DNA of 51,564 nucleotides from an uncultured Prevotellaceae bacterium (GTDB lineage: Bacteria > Bacteroidota > Bacteroidia > Bacteroidales > Bacteroidaceae), in NCBI GenBank assembly GCA_947304115.1, contig CAMZAE010000012.1:1-51564 (forward strand). The letters run 5' to 3'. Positions within the stretch are counted from its first letter, which is position 1. The number at the start of each line of letters is the position of its first letter. Shown piece by piece: positions 14,965 through 22,532 of the stretch. A program made the position numbers and the translations under genes. The notes under the pieces were generated by a model, which saw only the letters and a program-made list of their open reading frames with translations, was not told the DNA's origin and made no database searches.

Positions 14965-15360
14965 ATGAAACAGTTATCCATATTTATCGAAAACAAGCGC
15001 GGCACGCTGCTTACCGTGCTGAACGCGCTCAAGGGTGCAGGCATTCAGATTATTGCCTCCACCATTTCCGACACACAGGACTTCGGCATCTATCGCATCA
15101 TCTGCGACGACCCAGAACGCGCTTTCACCGTGCTTAAAGAGCAAGGAATCACGGCGACTATCACCGATGTCTTTGCCATCCAGCTTGAAGACAAACCAGG
15201 TGAAGCAGCTCGAGTGCTGGCTCTTTTCGCCGAGGCCGACATCAGCATTGCCTACATGTACTCCTTCCTGCTCTCGGGCAATGGCATACTGGTGTTCCGT
15301 ACGTCCGACACGGAAAAGACAAAGCAGGTCATCAAGGAGAAGTCCCTTCAGCAATTCTAA
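14965..15360 (+). CDS. ACT-domain amino-acid-binding protein
   Basis: The 131 residues consist of two ACT domains and nothing else (about 4-68: LSIFIENKRGTLLTVLNALKGAGIQI..., and 70-130: VFAIQLEDKPGEAARVLALFAEADISI). ACT domains bind amino acids; a stand-alone double ACT protein at the end of an aromatic 2-oxoacid operon probably senses an aromatic amino acid or modulates one of the enzymes. It is followed by a strong terminator, marking the end of the operon. Confidence 0.88.
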   Translation: MKQLSIFIENKRGTLLTVLNALKGAGIQIIASTISDTQDFGIYRIICDDPERAFTVLKEQGITATITDVFAIQLEDKPGEAARVLALFAEADISIAYMYSFLLSGNGILVFRTSDTEKTKQVIKEKSLQQF

Positions 15361-15394
15361 GCTTATAAGAAGTTGCCGAAGGAGCGACGGATAC

Positions 15395-15438
15395 AAGCGG
15401 ATAGCCTGCATACGCGGTGCTATCCGCTTAATTTTTTT
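15395..15438 (+). terminator. Rho-independent terminator after the ACT gene
   Basis: AAGCGGATAGC at 15395-15405 pairs perfectly with GCTATCCGCTT at 15419-15429, followed by AATTTTTTT. Confidence 0.9.
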
Positions 15439-15473
15439 CATCCTCGACGTCACCTTTTGCCTTCGAGAAGCGT

Positions 15474-15481
15474 TATGTTTG
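15474..15481 (+). promoter_or_regulatory. -7 element for the sigma-factor operon
   Basis: TATGTTTG fits TAnnTTTG and lies about 50 bp upstream of the ATG at 15531. A TTG at 15457-15459 is closer than usual for a -33 box. Confidence 0.5.
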
Positions 15482-15530
15482 TAGAAAGTAAAAGAAAAAA
15501 CTGTTTAACCATTAAAAAACAAAAAGGACT

Positions 15531-15968
15531 ATGTTACGTTATGATTTCTTTATTTTAACGTTGTGGATGGCAGCTCTCATCGTGATGGTTTTTTTCTCAA
15601 TCCGTTATAAAACGAACAAGTTGAACATGCGGGAGCGGATTGTGACGGCAATGATTGAGAAGAATGCTAATGTTGACATTGAAGAATTCCTTAAGAAGCT
15701 TTCTCCCAAGAAGAGGTTGTTGAAGGAGAAGTTGCTGGCGAAGTTGCATGTGGGATGTGTCCTCTCTTTCGGCGGCATTGCTCTCCTTGGTTTTGCCGTC
15801 TTTGTTGATTACAGGGGTGGATGCGTTACGTCCGATCTGATTATCGTTTACCTTTTAGGCATTATTCTGCTTGCCATGGGCATAGCGTTCTTCATCAACT
15901 ATTTCGTTGGCAAGAAGATGCTCGCCAAAGAAATTGAGGCAGAGGAAAGTAAGTTCATCGAAAAATGA
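15531..15968 (+). CDS. Small membrane protein (DUF6249-like)
   Basis: The product has 145 residues. One membrane helix lies at about 7-24, followed by a basic cytoplasmic-type region (MRERIVTAMIEKNANVDIEEFLKKLSPKKRLLKEKLLAK), then two further helices (about 72-92 and 102-125) and a charged tail. This layout fits the DUF6249 family often found directly upstream of an ECF sigma factor in Bacteroidales. It is co-transcribed with the sigma factor and the next membrane protein. Function unknown; a sensing or anti-sigma accessory role is inferred from context only. Confidence 0.7.
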   Translation: MLRYDFFILTLWMAALIVMVFFSIRYKTNKLNMRERIVTAMIEKNANVDIEEFLKKLSPKKRLLKEKLLAKLHVGCVLSFGGIALLGFAVFVDYRGGCVTSDLIIVYLLGIILLAMGIAFFINYFVGKKMLAKEIEAEESKFIEK

Positions 15969-15996
15969 AAATTGAGGATTGAAAATTAAGGGAATT

Positions 15997-16479
15997 GTGA
16001 GTCGAGAGGATTTCATAACCCAAGTGGAGCGGGAGCAGGAGGCTGTCAGAGGCTTCTTGCTCACCCTTTGCTGCGGCAACAAGGATGAGGCTGACGACCT
16101 TGCACAAGACGCTTTTGTGAAGGCTTACCTCTCTTCCACAGGTTATCAGGACAAGGGAAAGTTCCGCTCGTGGCTCTTCAAGATTGCCCACAACACGTTC
16201 CTCAGTCATAAACGGAGCCAACACATTCACCCCCAGCCCCTCCCTCTATGGAGGGGAGAAGAAGTCCTGGCCGAAGGCGAAAGTGGATCTCATCAGGACC
16301 TCTACCTCGCTTTGGCTACTTTGCCACCAAAAGAACGTTCTGCCATCACGCTGTTCTACCTTAACGGCTACAGTGTAAAGGAGATTGCTTCAATTACCGA
16401 TGCCTCGCAGGATGCCGTGAAGCAACAACTCTCTCGAGGTAGAGACAAACTGAGGAAGATGTTGAAAATTGAAGATTGA
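15997..16479 (+). CDS. ECF-type RNA polymerase sigma factor with repeat insertion in its linker
   Basis: Sigma region 2 (VRGFLLTLCCGNKDEADDLAQDAFVKAY ... FRSWLFKIAHNTFLSHKR) and region 4 (LPPKERSAITLFYLNGYSVKEIASITDASQDAVKQQLSRGRDKLRK) are complete. The GTG at 15997 gives MSREDFITQVE, normal for the family; a TTG at 15979 would add six residues from a low-complexity spacer. The linker between the two regions contains HPQPLPLWRGEEV, the translation of palindromic element copy D. It regulates an unknown regulon; upstream and downstream membrane proteins are probable partners. Confidence 0.85.
   Translation: MSREDFITQVEREQEAVRGFLLTLCCGNKDEADDLAQDAFVKAYLSSTGYQDKGKFRSWLFKIAHNTFLSHKRSQHIHPQPLPLWRGEEVLAEGESGSHQDLYLALATLPPKERSAITLFYLNGYSVKEIASITDASQDAVKQQLSRGRDKLRKMLKIED
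16237..16256 (+). repeat. Palindromic element copy D, in frame in the sigma-factor linker
   Basis: CCCCTCC at 16237-16243 pairs with GGAGGGG at 16250-16256 around a 6-nt loop, preceded by CACCCCCAG as in copy B (CCCCCAAA). It is translated in frame between sigma regions 2 and 4. Confidence 0.8.
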
Positions 16480-16491
16480 AAATTGAGGGAA

Positions 16492-16896
16492 ATGAAAAAA
16501 GATAAAGCAATAGAGGATCTTTTCCTTGCTCAGAAGTCGCATTTCGACGATAGTGCCGAGTTCATGGCAAAGCTTACGAAGCGGCTCGAAGCCGTGGAGT
16601 ACGTCAAACAGTATCAGGAACGAACCCTTCGCCGATACAGGATAGTGATGGTGGCGGCCTTTGTGGTGGGCATCATCTGTGGCGGAATCAGTATTGTGTG
16701 GCTGCAATCCTCGCCAATCACTCCAAGTTTCTTTGATGTTCAAGCCCCGACAGGCTTCCTGCTTTGGTTCGCCAGGAACAGTCGTGTCCTAGCCTCCGTC
16801 TGCCTTTCCGCTCTAATGATTTTCTGCACAATTGCTTTCGTGCACAATATCTTGGACATCATGGATATGCGGGCTCGCATGAGACGCATGGCATAG
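16492..16896 (+). CDS. Small two-helix membrane protein following the sigma factor
   Basis: The product has 134 residues from ATG 16492. A cytoplasmic N-terminal helix region (EFMAKLTKRLEAVEYVKQYQERTLRRYR) is followed by two membrane helices (about 51-72 and 93-118) and a short basic tail. Its position immediately after the ECF sigma gene (12 bp) and its topology fit an anti-sigma or accessory factor, but no recognised anti-sigma motif is visible. It shares a transcript with the two upstream genes. Confidence 0.65.
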   Translation: MKKDKAIEDLFLAQKSHFDDSAEFMAKLTKRLEAVEYVKQYQERTLRRYRIVMVAAFVVGIICGGISIVWLQSSPITPSFFDVQAPTGFLLWFARNSRVLASVCLSALMIFCTIAFVHNILDIMDMRARMRRMA

Positions 16897-16904
16897 TTAG
16901 TAGT

Positions 16905-17036
16905 CTAACAATTTAACACAGCACGCCGCGTAATCCAACACGGCGTGCTGTGTTTGTAATCGTGGCACGTTATGTTGCCCAACGCGACGTGCCTCGTTGC
17001 CCAACGTGACGTGTTATGCTTTTGCAAGCCCCACGT
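16905..17036. repeat. 22-bp periodic array between convergent genes
   Basis: Six consecutive 22-bp units fit a common pattern ending in [AGC]C[AG][CT]G[CT]; the best conserved (starting 16927, 16971 and 16993) share CCAAC-R-Y-G-R-C-R-Y-G-Y. Units at 16971 and 16993 differ at few positions, and GTTGCCCAACG occurs in both. The first unit boundary also forms the 12-bp stem listed separately as a terminator. The period is two DNA turns. Confidence 0.6.
16917..16956 (+). terminator. Strong hairpin after the sigma-factor operon
   Basis: CACAGCACGCCG at 16917-16928 pairs perfectly with CGGCGTGCTGTG at 16941-16952, followed by TTTGT. It is a likely terminator, although the T tract is weak; it also forms part of the 22-bp array. 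Confidence 0.6.
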
Positions 17037-17066
17037 TTGTTTCTCTTCCTTATGGATTAAAGAAAG

Positions 17067-17096
17067 CCCTGCCACAATTCTGCGGCAGGGCTTCAC
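17067..17096. terminator. Bidirectional terminator at the end of the OmpA-family gene
   Basis: AAGCCCTGCC at 17067 pairs with GGCAGGGCTT, an 10-bp perfect stem. It lies about 40 bases past the minus-strand OmpA-family stop and faces the convergent sigma operon. Confidence 0.75.
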
Positions 17097-17135
17097 TATT
17101 GATTAATGTGTTATTCTTTTCTCGTTGAGCGACGT

Positions 17136-18197
17136 TTACTTGATTGTAACGTAAACGACGCGCTGTGACTCTTGGCCTTCTACGCCATGAGCGTTAACGT
17201 CAGTTACCTTCACGCCGCGTTCTTCAAGATAAGCCTTGACTGCATCGCAACGACGCTGTGAGAGCTTCTGGTTGTAAGCCTTGTTGCCTTCGGGAGAAGC
17301 GTAGCCGTCAAGAGCAACAACGGTGTTCTTCTCGATGGTGTTCAGCTTAGCCTTTGCTGTGTTGCTGAGGGTAGCCTTGTTCTGAGCGAACTCAACAGTA
17401 ACATTGCCTACGTTCTTGGTGACAACCTTCTCGACAACCTTCTCGACAAGCTTTTCAACTGGCTTATCAACATAGTTCGTGACAGTCTTTGTAATCTCAA
17501 CGGGCTTAACCTCTGTGAAGTGACGAGTGCCGTTGCTGGTCTTGAAGTGATAGGTCACGCCAGCAGTAATCTGTGCAATAGCGTTGTGACCGTAAGCGTT
17601 GCAGGTACCGTTGTCGCAGATGGTCCTTGGGGTGGGGTTGAACGGATCGTTGTCGCGAGAGGTCTTGAGGATAACTGCGGGACGCAGGCTGACTGTCCAA
17701 GCCTTCTGCTCTCCGAGGTTGAAGTCGAAGTCGAAACCGAACTTGAAGACGCAACGGTTCAAGTCGTTACCGCCGTTGGTACTGGTGTTGTCACTGGGGA
17801 AGAAGAAACGGGTGTAACCCACACCGCCGCGAGCCTGAATTTCAAAGAAGCGTGGAGCGCCCTTGTAGCCGCCAAACCAGTTCATCAAGTTAATTTTGGT
17901 GTTACCCATGACGGTGGCATTGTCAACGACATTCTTGCTACGCTGATACCAGTTCCAGTTGGCGTCGTCATTGAAGCCTGCCTGCAGTTGGAATTCCAAG
18001 CTCAAAACAGGAGTGATGCCTTTCGTCAGGTTGATGCCTGCAACAGCACCGTTTGGAGTGTCCCAGTCGTGGAGGTTTGTGCTTACGCCACCTTCAACAC
18101 CAATTGACCAATTGTCAAAGAATTTGTTGCCAGCATACTGTGCACTGGCAGTCATTGCCATACCTAATACGGCAATAATGAGAATAATCTTTTTCAT
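17136..18197 (-). CDS. OmpA-family outer membrane protein
   Basis: The product has 353 residues from the ATG at 18197, which opens a signal peptide (MKKIILIIAVLGMAMTASAQ). Residues about 22-225 form a beta-barrel-like region (NWSIGVEGGVSTNLHDW..., LSLEFQLQAGF..., ARGGVGYTRFF, VTYHFKTSNG). A coiled linker (VDKPVEKLVEKVVEKVVTKN) leads to the C-terminal OmpA peptidoglycan-binding domain (VTVEFAQNKATLSNTAKAKLN..., LDGYASPEGNKAYNQKLSQRRCDAVKAYL). It is an abundant structural outer-membrane protein in this order. It is monocistronic, with promoter at 18273-18280 and terminator at 17067. Confidence 0.92.
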   Translation of the reverse strand: MKKIILIIAVLGMAMTASAQYAGNKFFDNWSIGVEGGVSTNLHDWDTPNGAVAGINLTKGITPVLSLEFQLQAGFNDDANWNWYQRSKNVVDNATVMGNTKINLMNWFGGYKGAPRFFEIQARGGVGYTRFFFPSDNTSTNGGNDLNRCVFKFGFDFDFNLGEQKAWTVSLRPAVILKTSRDNDPFNPTPRTICDNGTCNAYGHNAIAQITAGVTYHFKTSNGTRHFTEVKPVEITKTVTNYVDKPVEKLVEKVVEKVVTKNVGNVTVEFAQNKATLSNTAKAKLNTIEKNTVVALDGYASPEGNKAYNQKLSQRRCDAVKAYLEERGVKVTDVNAHGVEGQESQRVVYVTIK

Positions 18198-18272
18198 GTC
18201 TCTAAAATTGATTAACATTATTTACATCCTTTTTTCTTGTTCTAATAGGCTTTTAACATCCTTTATTTGCTG

Positions 18273-18280
18273 CAAAGTTA
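18273..18280 (-). promoter_or_regulatory. -7 element for the OmpA-family gene
   Basis: The minus strand reads TAACTTTG (plus CAAAGTTA). A possible -33 TTG is 22 bp further upstream. The 5' leader would be about 70 nt. Confidence 0.7.
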
Positions 18281-18399
18281 CGACTTTTTTTCTAATAATG
18301 TGCAAGGAAAATGTGATTTTTATGCAAAACAAGGCTAAAGTTATGCCATTTTTGCTTCCTGTAGATGACAAAACAGGGTATAATTTGTCTTAAAATGGG

Positions 18400-19203
18400 T
18401 TAAAAGTCCTTCTGCTTGGTTTTGTCTCTTACTACAAGTATTGAAAGCTCGTAGAGCACATAAAGGGGGATGAAGACAAGCATGAGCGTGAAGGGATCTC
18501 CGCTTGGTGTGATGATGGCAGCCGAGACGAGGAGTACGACAACCGCATGACGCTTGTATTGGCGAAGGAAGCTTTTGTTAAGTATGCCCAGCAGACTGAG
18601 CAGCCAAGCCAGCAGTGGCATCTCGAAGACAATGCCCATGACGAGGATGAGCATCGTGAAGTTGTCAATATAACTTTGCAGGTTGATTTGGTTGGTGATG
18701 TTCGGGCTGAGGTTATACTCGACAAGGAACCGAAAGGTAAAGGGGAAAACAAGAATATAACCTATGGCACAGCCGATGTAGAACATGATGGTGCCACCGA
18801 GAAAGGCAGGCCGCAAGTGCTTTATCTCATCCTCAAAGAGTGCAGGCTCGACGAACTTCCATATCTCCCAGATAAAATAAGGGAAGGCGATGACAGCAGC
18901 CAGAGAAATGGAGGTTGATATGTGTGTCATAAACTGGCTTGCGACGTTGATGTTGATAATCTGCACGTCGAAGTCCTGCGAAAGCTTCACGACGCCTCCG
19001 CCAATGGCATTGAGCCAGCGGTAGGTGAAGAAATCGTTGTTTGTGGGAGCAAGAATGAAGCGGTCGAAGATGTGGGGCATGGCAATGAATGTGCCCACCA
19101 TGATGACTGCCAGCACACACGCACTGCGGAACAATGCCCATCGCAGCACCTCAAGATGGTCCCAGAAAGACATTGCGCCTTCTTCGGCCTCTTCACTCTT
19201 CAT
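18400..19203 (-). CDS. tatC: Sec-independent protein translocase TatC
   Basis: TatC is the multi-spanning receptor for twin-arginine signal peptides. The start at 19203 gives 267 residues (MKSEEAEEGAMSFWDHLEVLRW...). The conserved N-terminal motif FWDHLEVLRWALFRS is present and six membrane helices can be traced, with FPYFIWEIWKFVEPALFEDE in the first periplasmic/cytoplasmic region and LVLFIPLYVLYELSI-like end (LMLVFIPLYVLYELSILV). It is the last gene of an operon that begins with tatA and starts 14 bp after the isomerase stop. Confidence 0.95.
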   Translation of the reverse strand: MKSEEAEEGAMSFWDHLEVLRWALFRSACVLAVIMVGTFIAMPHIFDRFILAPTNNDFFTYRWLNAIGGGVVKLSQDFDVQIININVASQFMTHISTSISLAAVIAFPYFIWEIWKFVEPALFEDEIKHLRPAFLGGTIMFYIGCAIGYILVFPFTFRFLVEYNLSPNITNQINLQSYIDNFTMLILVMGIVFEMPLLAWLLSLLGILNKSFLRQYKRHAVVVLLVSAAIITPSGDPFTLMLVFIPLYVLYELSILVVRDKTKQKDF

Positions 19204-19217
19204 TCTTAGCTCTTCAT

Positions 19218-20105
19218 TTACTTGTCGTAGCTTGCCTTGACGAACTTGGCTGCCTTGAGGTAGTCGGCACAAACCTTCATGCCATCCAGGATGTTAGGTC
19301 TGTTGCTTCCTTCAAGCTCGACAACCAAATACTTCAGGCCTGCAACGTCGGCATTATTAAAGATGGCATCAAAGCCTACCATGCCGCTTTCGCCAAATTC
19401 TTTGTGGTCCTTGATGTGAAGCAGGTTAAAGCGGCCGGGATACTTTTTGAAGTACTCCACAGGGCTTACCTGTCCGCGAACAGCCCAATAGACGTCCATT
19501 TCAAAGAACACCTTGTCGGCATCGGTATTCTCAAGCATGTAGTCATACCATACCTTGCCCTCTACCTTTTCAAACTCGCGGGCGTGGTTGTGGTAGCCGA
19601 ACTTCATGCCGGCAGCATTCACCATCTCGCCTATTTTATTCAGGTAGTCGCAGAAGACCTTGGCTTCTGCCAATGTCTTCGGGAAGGGAATGCCTGGGTT
19701 AACGATGTACTTCATGCCCGCACGCTTGTGTGCGTCAATGCAATCTGCCCACCATTTCAAGGCACCTTCGAAGTTGCCGGACTTCAGTTCCTCGCCGCTC
19801 AGGTTGTGACCGACATGGCTTGAAAGCACCTTCATACCCACTGCCTCGATGTCGGCCTTGAACTGCTCTGGTGTAACGCCATAGAGCTTGCCGCCACCAT
19901 AGTTTGCGGCCTCGATAGCGGTGTATCCCATCTTAGCCAGTTCCTTCAAAGTGCTTTCGTGATTCTTTGTATACTTTTCAGGATTGCCGATGAGGTCGCG
20001 TACACTATACATCTGGAAGGCCATCTCTTTCTTCTTGGCGTCTGCGTTCATGCCGTAGCCAAAGACTGTGGCGGCAAGGCAGACAATCATAAGAATCTTT
20101 TTCAT
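19218..20105 (-). CDS. Secreted sugar phosphate isomerase/epimerase-type TIM-barrel protein
   Basis: The product has 295 residues with a Sec signal peptide (MKKILMIVCLAATVFGYGMNADAK). The AP-endonuclease-2-like TIM barrel shows QMYSVRDL, GYTAIEAANYGG, LSSHVGHN, the metal-site segments GYHNHAREFE, FFEMDVYWA and HIKDHKEF. Relatives act on sugars, including 3-keto sugars in the 3-keto-glycoside pathway. It probably acts outside the cytoplasm, together with the DUF1080 protein and the Tat-exported oxidoreductase encoded just upstream. Substrate unknown. Confidence 0.85.
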   Translation of the reverse strand: MKKILMIVCLAATVFGYGMNADAKKKEMAFQMYSVRDLIGNPEKYTKNHESTLKELAKMGYTAIEAANYGGGKLYGVTPEQFKADIEAVGMKVLSSHVGHNLSGEELKSGNFEGALKWWADCIDAHKRAGMKYIVNPGIPFPKTLAEAKVFCDYLNKIGEMVNAAGMKFGYHNHAREFEKVEGKVWYDYMLENTDADKVFFEMDVYWAVRGQVSPVEYFKKYPGRFNLLHIKDHKEFGESGMVGFDAIFNNADVAGLKYLVVELEGSNRPNILDGMKVCADYLKAAKFVKASYDK

Positions 20106-20137
20106 TGTTTCTGATTATACATTATATATTATTATAA

Positions 20138-20938
20138 TTACTTGAGCACTTTGACGCGGATGTTGCGATACCAGACCTCGTCGCCGTGGTCCTGCATACC
20201 GAAATAACCAGCATCCTTGCCGCAGTCCTTCATAATCTCGTAGGCGAGCGGCCAGTTCTTCTGGCTGAACTTGGAAGTCTGCACCAGGTCAACCCAAGAC
20301 TTGTCGGCCAGCGTGTAGCTCAGTACCTTCACGCCGTTTTGGAAGTGAGAGACCTTGCCGTTCTTCACGACAATCTTCACCTTGTTCCACTCGCCTGCAG
20401 GTTTGGCGTTCTGGGGCTTTGCGACTATCATGTCGTAGAGGCTTGTGCTCTGGCGAATGCCGAGAGTGGCGCCAAGCTTTGCGTCGGGATGACGCTCGTT
20501 GTCGAGCACCTGGCATTCAGGGCAACTGATGTAGATGGGCTGATATTTGAGCTTGCCTTCGTTGTTGATGGTGGCCGTCTCCTTTCCGAGGTAGAAGATG
20601 CCGGAGTTGCCGCCTTCGCTTATCTTCCATTCAATCTCGAACTCGAAGTTCTTGAACTTGTGGGCGAAGATGATGTCGCCGCCTTCGCCTTCCGAGGTGC
20701 GGCCGTCGAAGTGCAGGGCACCGTCCTTGATGTTCCACTTGCCAGGGACGCGGTCTTTGCAATAGCCGCGCCAGCCGTCGAGACTTGTGCCGTCGAAGAG
20801 GACATAGTAGCCTTCCTTGTCAACCTTCAGTGTGCTGAGGTCAACCTGCGGATTCTCTATGACGACGTACTGAGGCTGAGCCTGTACGCCAGCCGCAGCA
20901 GCCAAAGCTGCTGCGGCAAGGATGTTCCTTAATTTCAT
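20138..20938 (-). CDS. DUF1080 (3-keto-disaccharide hydrolase family) secreted protein
   Basis: The product has 266 residues with a Sec signal peptide (MKLRNILAAAALAAAAGVQAQ). The DUF1080 concanavalin-like domain is clear: YVLFDGTSLDGWRGY, ADGALHFDGR-type segment (IKDGALHFDGR), DIIFAHKFKNFEFEIEWK, GNSGIFYLG, VLDNERHPDA and a C-terminal WYRNIRVKVL. Some members hydrolyse or eliminate 3-keto-glycosides produced by partner dehydrogenases. Its place between a Gfo/Idh/MocA oxidoreductase and a TIM-barrel isomerase supports such a role; direct substrate evidence is absent. Confidence 0.88.
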   Translation of the reverse strand: MKLRNILAAAALAAAAGVQAQPQYVVIENPQVDLSTLKVDKEGYYVLFDGTSLDGWRGYCKDRVPGKWNIKDGALHFDGRTSEGEGGDIIFAHKFKNFEFEIEWKISEGGNSGIFYLGKETATINNEGKLKYQPIYISCPECQVLDNERHPDAKLGATLGIRQSTSLYDMIVAKPQNAKPAGEWNKVKIVVKNGKVSHFQNGVKVLSYTLADKSWVDLVQTSKFSQKNWPLAYEIMKDCGKDAGYFGMQDHGDEVWYRNIRVKVLK

Positions 20939-20971
20939 TGCAAATAGTTAATGGAGTTTAACTCCCCATTA

Positions 20972-22498
20972 TTATGCGGGCATGTCGGGCAGAACATAGC
21001 CGTTCTGATACTTGGGCTTGATGAGTTCTGCTGCAAACTCGCGGGCGTTGACAGGCTCTGTCCACTTCTTGTCGAATGTGGGGTGTCCGTCGTGGATGGA
21101 GAAGCCGTCCTTCAGCATTGCCTTGACAGTTGCCTTCTCGGGGATGTTGGTGAAGCGCATGTTCTCGCCGTCCCATTCCAGAACCTGGTTCAGGCCCTGC
21201 AGACGTGTGGCGACAACGCCCATGGCAACCATTTCGTTGAAGGGACCTGCCTCGCTGAAGTCTGATGCAGTCTTTGTCCAGTCGGTCTTGCCTGCACGGA
21301 TTTCCTTGATGGCACGGATCCAGTCGCGCTGATGGTTCTCTGTGACGCGGCGGCAAACCTTCGGGGCATCGGGCACACGGCCGCTTACCAGATAGGGCTT
21401 TTGGCCGTAGCAGCCAACAACCAGTATGTCCTTTGTGCCGTAGAAGATGGCTCCGCCACCGCTGACGTTGAGGTTCTTGCCAATTTCCAGTCCTTCGGGG
21501 CGGAATGGGATGATGCCGCCGTCGCTCCATGTCACCACGACTTCAGGCATGGCAACCTTCGGGCGGTTGGGACGTGCGGGATAGGTCAGCTTGACAACCT
21601 GTGCGCTGGGGCAGCAGTCGGACATCAGCGGAGTGGAGCTTCCTTCTGCCTTGATGGGATAGCCCAGGTCGAGTGCCTTGAAGACGGGGTGCAGGATGTG
21701 GCAAGCCATGTCGCCGAGAGCGCCTGTGCCGAAGTCCCACCATCCGCGGAAGTTCCAGGGGTGATAGATAGAGTTGTAGGGACGCTTGGGAGCCGGACCG
21801 ATGAAGGCGTCCCAGTTCAGCGTGTCGGGAATCTCGTGTACCTCGGTCGGACGTTCCAGGCCCTGCGGCCAAATGGGACGGTCGGTGAAGGCATCTACGC
21901 GGGTTACTTCGCCAATCTCGCCGTTCCATATCCATTCGCAGACGAGGCTCACGCCTTCGCCGCTGGCACCCTGGTTGCCCATCTGTGTGGCAACACCGGC
22001 CTTTGCAGCCAGCTTGGTGAGCAGGCGGGATTCATAAACGGTACGGGTGAGTGGTTTCTCGCAATAGACGTGCTTGCCTGCTGCCAGGGCCTCTGCACAG
22101 ATGATGGCGTGCGTGTGGTCTGCAGTGCCGCAGATAACAGCGTCAGCCTTGTCCAGCAGTTCGGCATACATCACCTTGTAGTCGTTATAGACCTTCATGT
22201 TGGGGAAGTTCTTCTGGTACTCTTCGAGCACGCCCTGGGCATACTTGAAATCGACGTCGCACATGCCGATGAACTCGACATCGTCGTATAGGATTTTATT
22301 GCGCTCGTCTTTGTATGTTACGCCATTGATGTCAGCATGTCCACGGCCACCGACACCTACACCGAGGAGCTTGATCTTGCCTGTCTGAACATTTTTCTTT
22401 GCCTTAGCCTTTCCGAGCATATCGGTTGGAGCCATTGCGAGAGCAGCAGTTGCTACAGTTCCTGCCTTGAGGAACGATCTTCTTGACATGTCTTTCAT
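20972..22498 (-). CDS. Tat-exported Gfo/Idh/MocA-family oxidoreductase
   Basis: The product has 508 residues. The N terminus MKDMSRRSFLKAGTVATAAL is a textbook twin-arginine signal (SRRSFLK then a mildly hydrophobic helix). The Rossmann domain starts at about 40 (LLGVGVGGRGHADI), with CEKPLTRT (the EKP motif) near 150 and the C-terminal GFO_IDH domain from about 165 (WPQGLERPTEVHEIPDTLNWDAF..., HPWNFRGWWDFGTGALGDM). Such enzymes carry a tightly bound NAD(P), which explains folded export by Tat. Homologs oxidise glycosides at C3. The gene lies 34 bp after tatA and in the same operon as tatC. Confidence 0.93.
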   Translation of the reverse strand: MKDMSRRSFLKAGTVATAALAMAPTDMLGKAKAKKNVQTGKIKLLGVGVGGRGHADINGVTYKDERNKILYDDVEFIGMCDVDFKYAQGVLEEYQKNFPNMKVYNDYKVMYAELLDKADAVICGTADHTHAIICAEALAAGKHVYCEKPLTRTVYESRLLTKLAAKAGVATQMGNQGASGEGVSLVCEWIWNGEIGEVTRVDAFTDRPIWPQGLERPTEVHEIPDTLNWDAFIGPAPKRPYNSIYHPWNFRGWWDFGTGALGDMACHILHPVFKALDLGYPIKAEGSSTPLMSDCCPSAQVVKLTYPARPNRPKVAMPEVVVTWSDGGIIPFRPEGLEIGKNLNVSGGGAIFYGTKDILVVGCYGQKPYLVSGRVPDAPKVCRRVTENHQRDWIRAIKEIRAGKTDWTKTASDFSEAGPFNEMVAMGVVATRLQGLNQVLEWDGENMRFTNIPEKATVKAMLKDGFSIHDGHPTFDKKWTEPVNAREFAAELIKPKYQNGYVLPDMPA

Positions 22499-22532
22499 AA
22501 CAGATGTGATGTTTTTTGAGTTTTGTTAGAAT

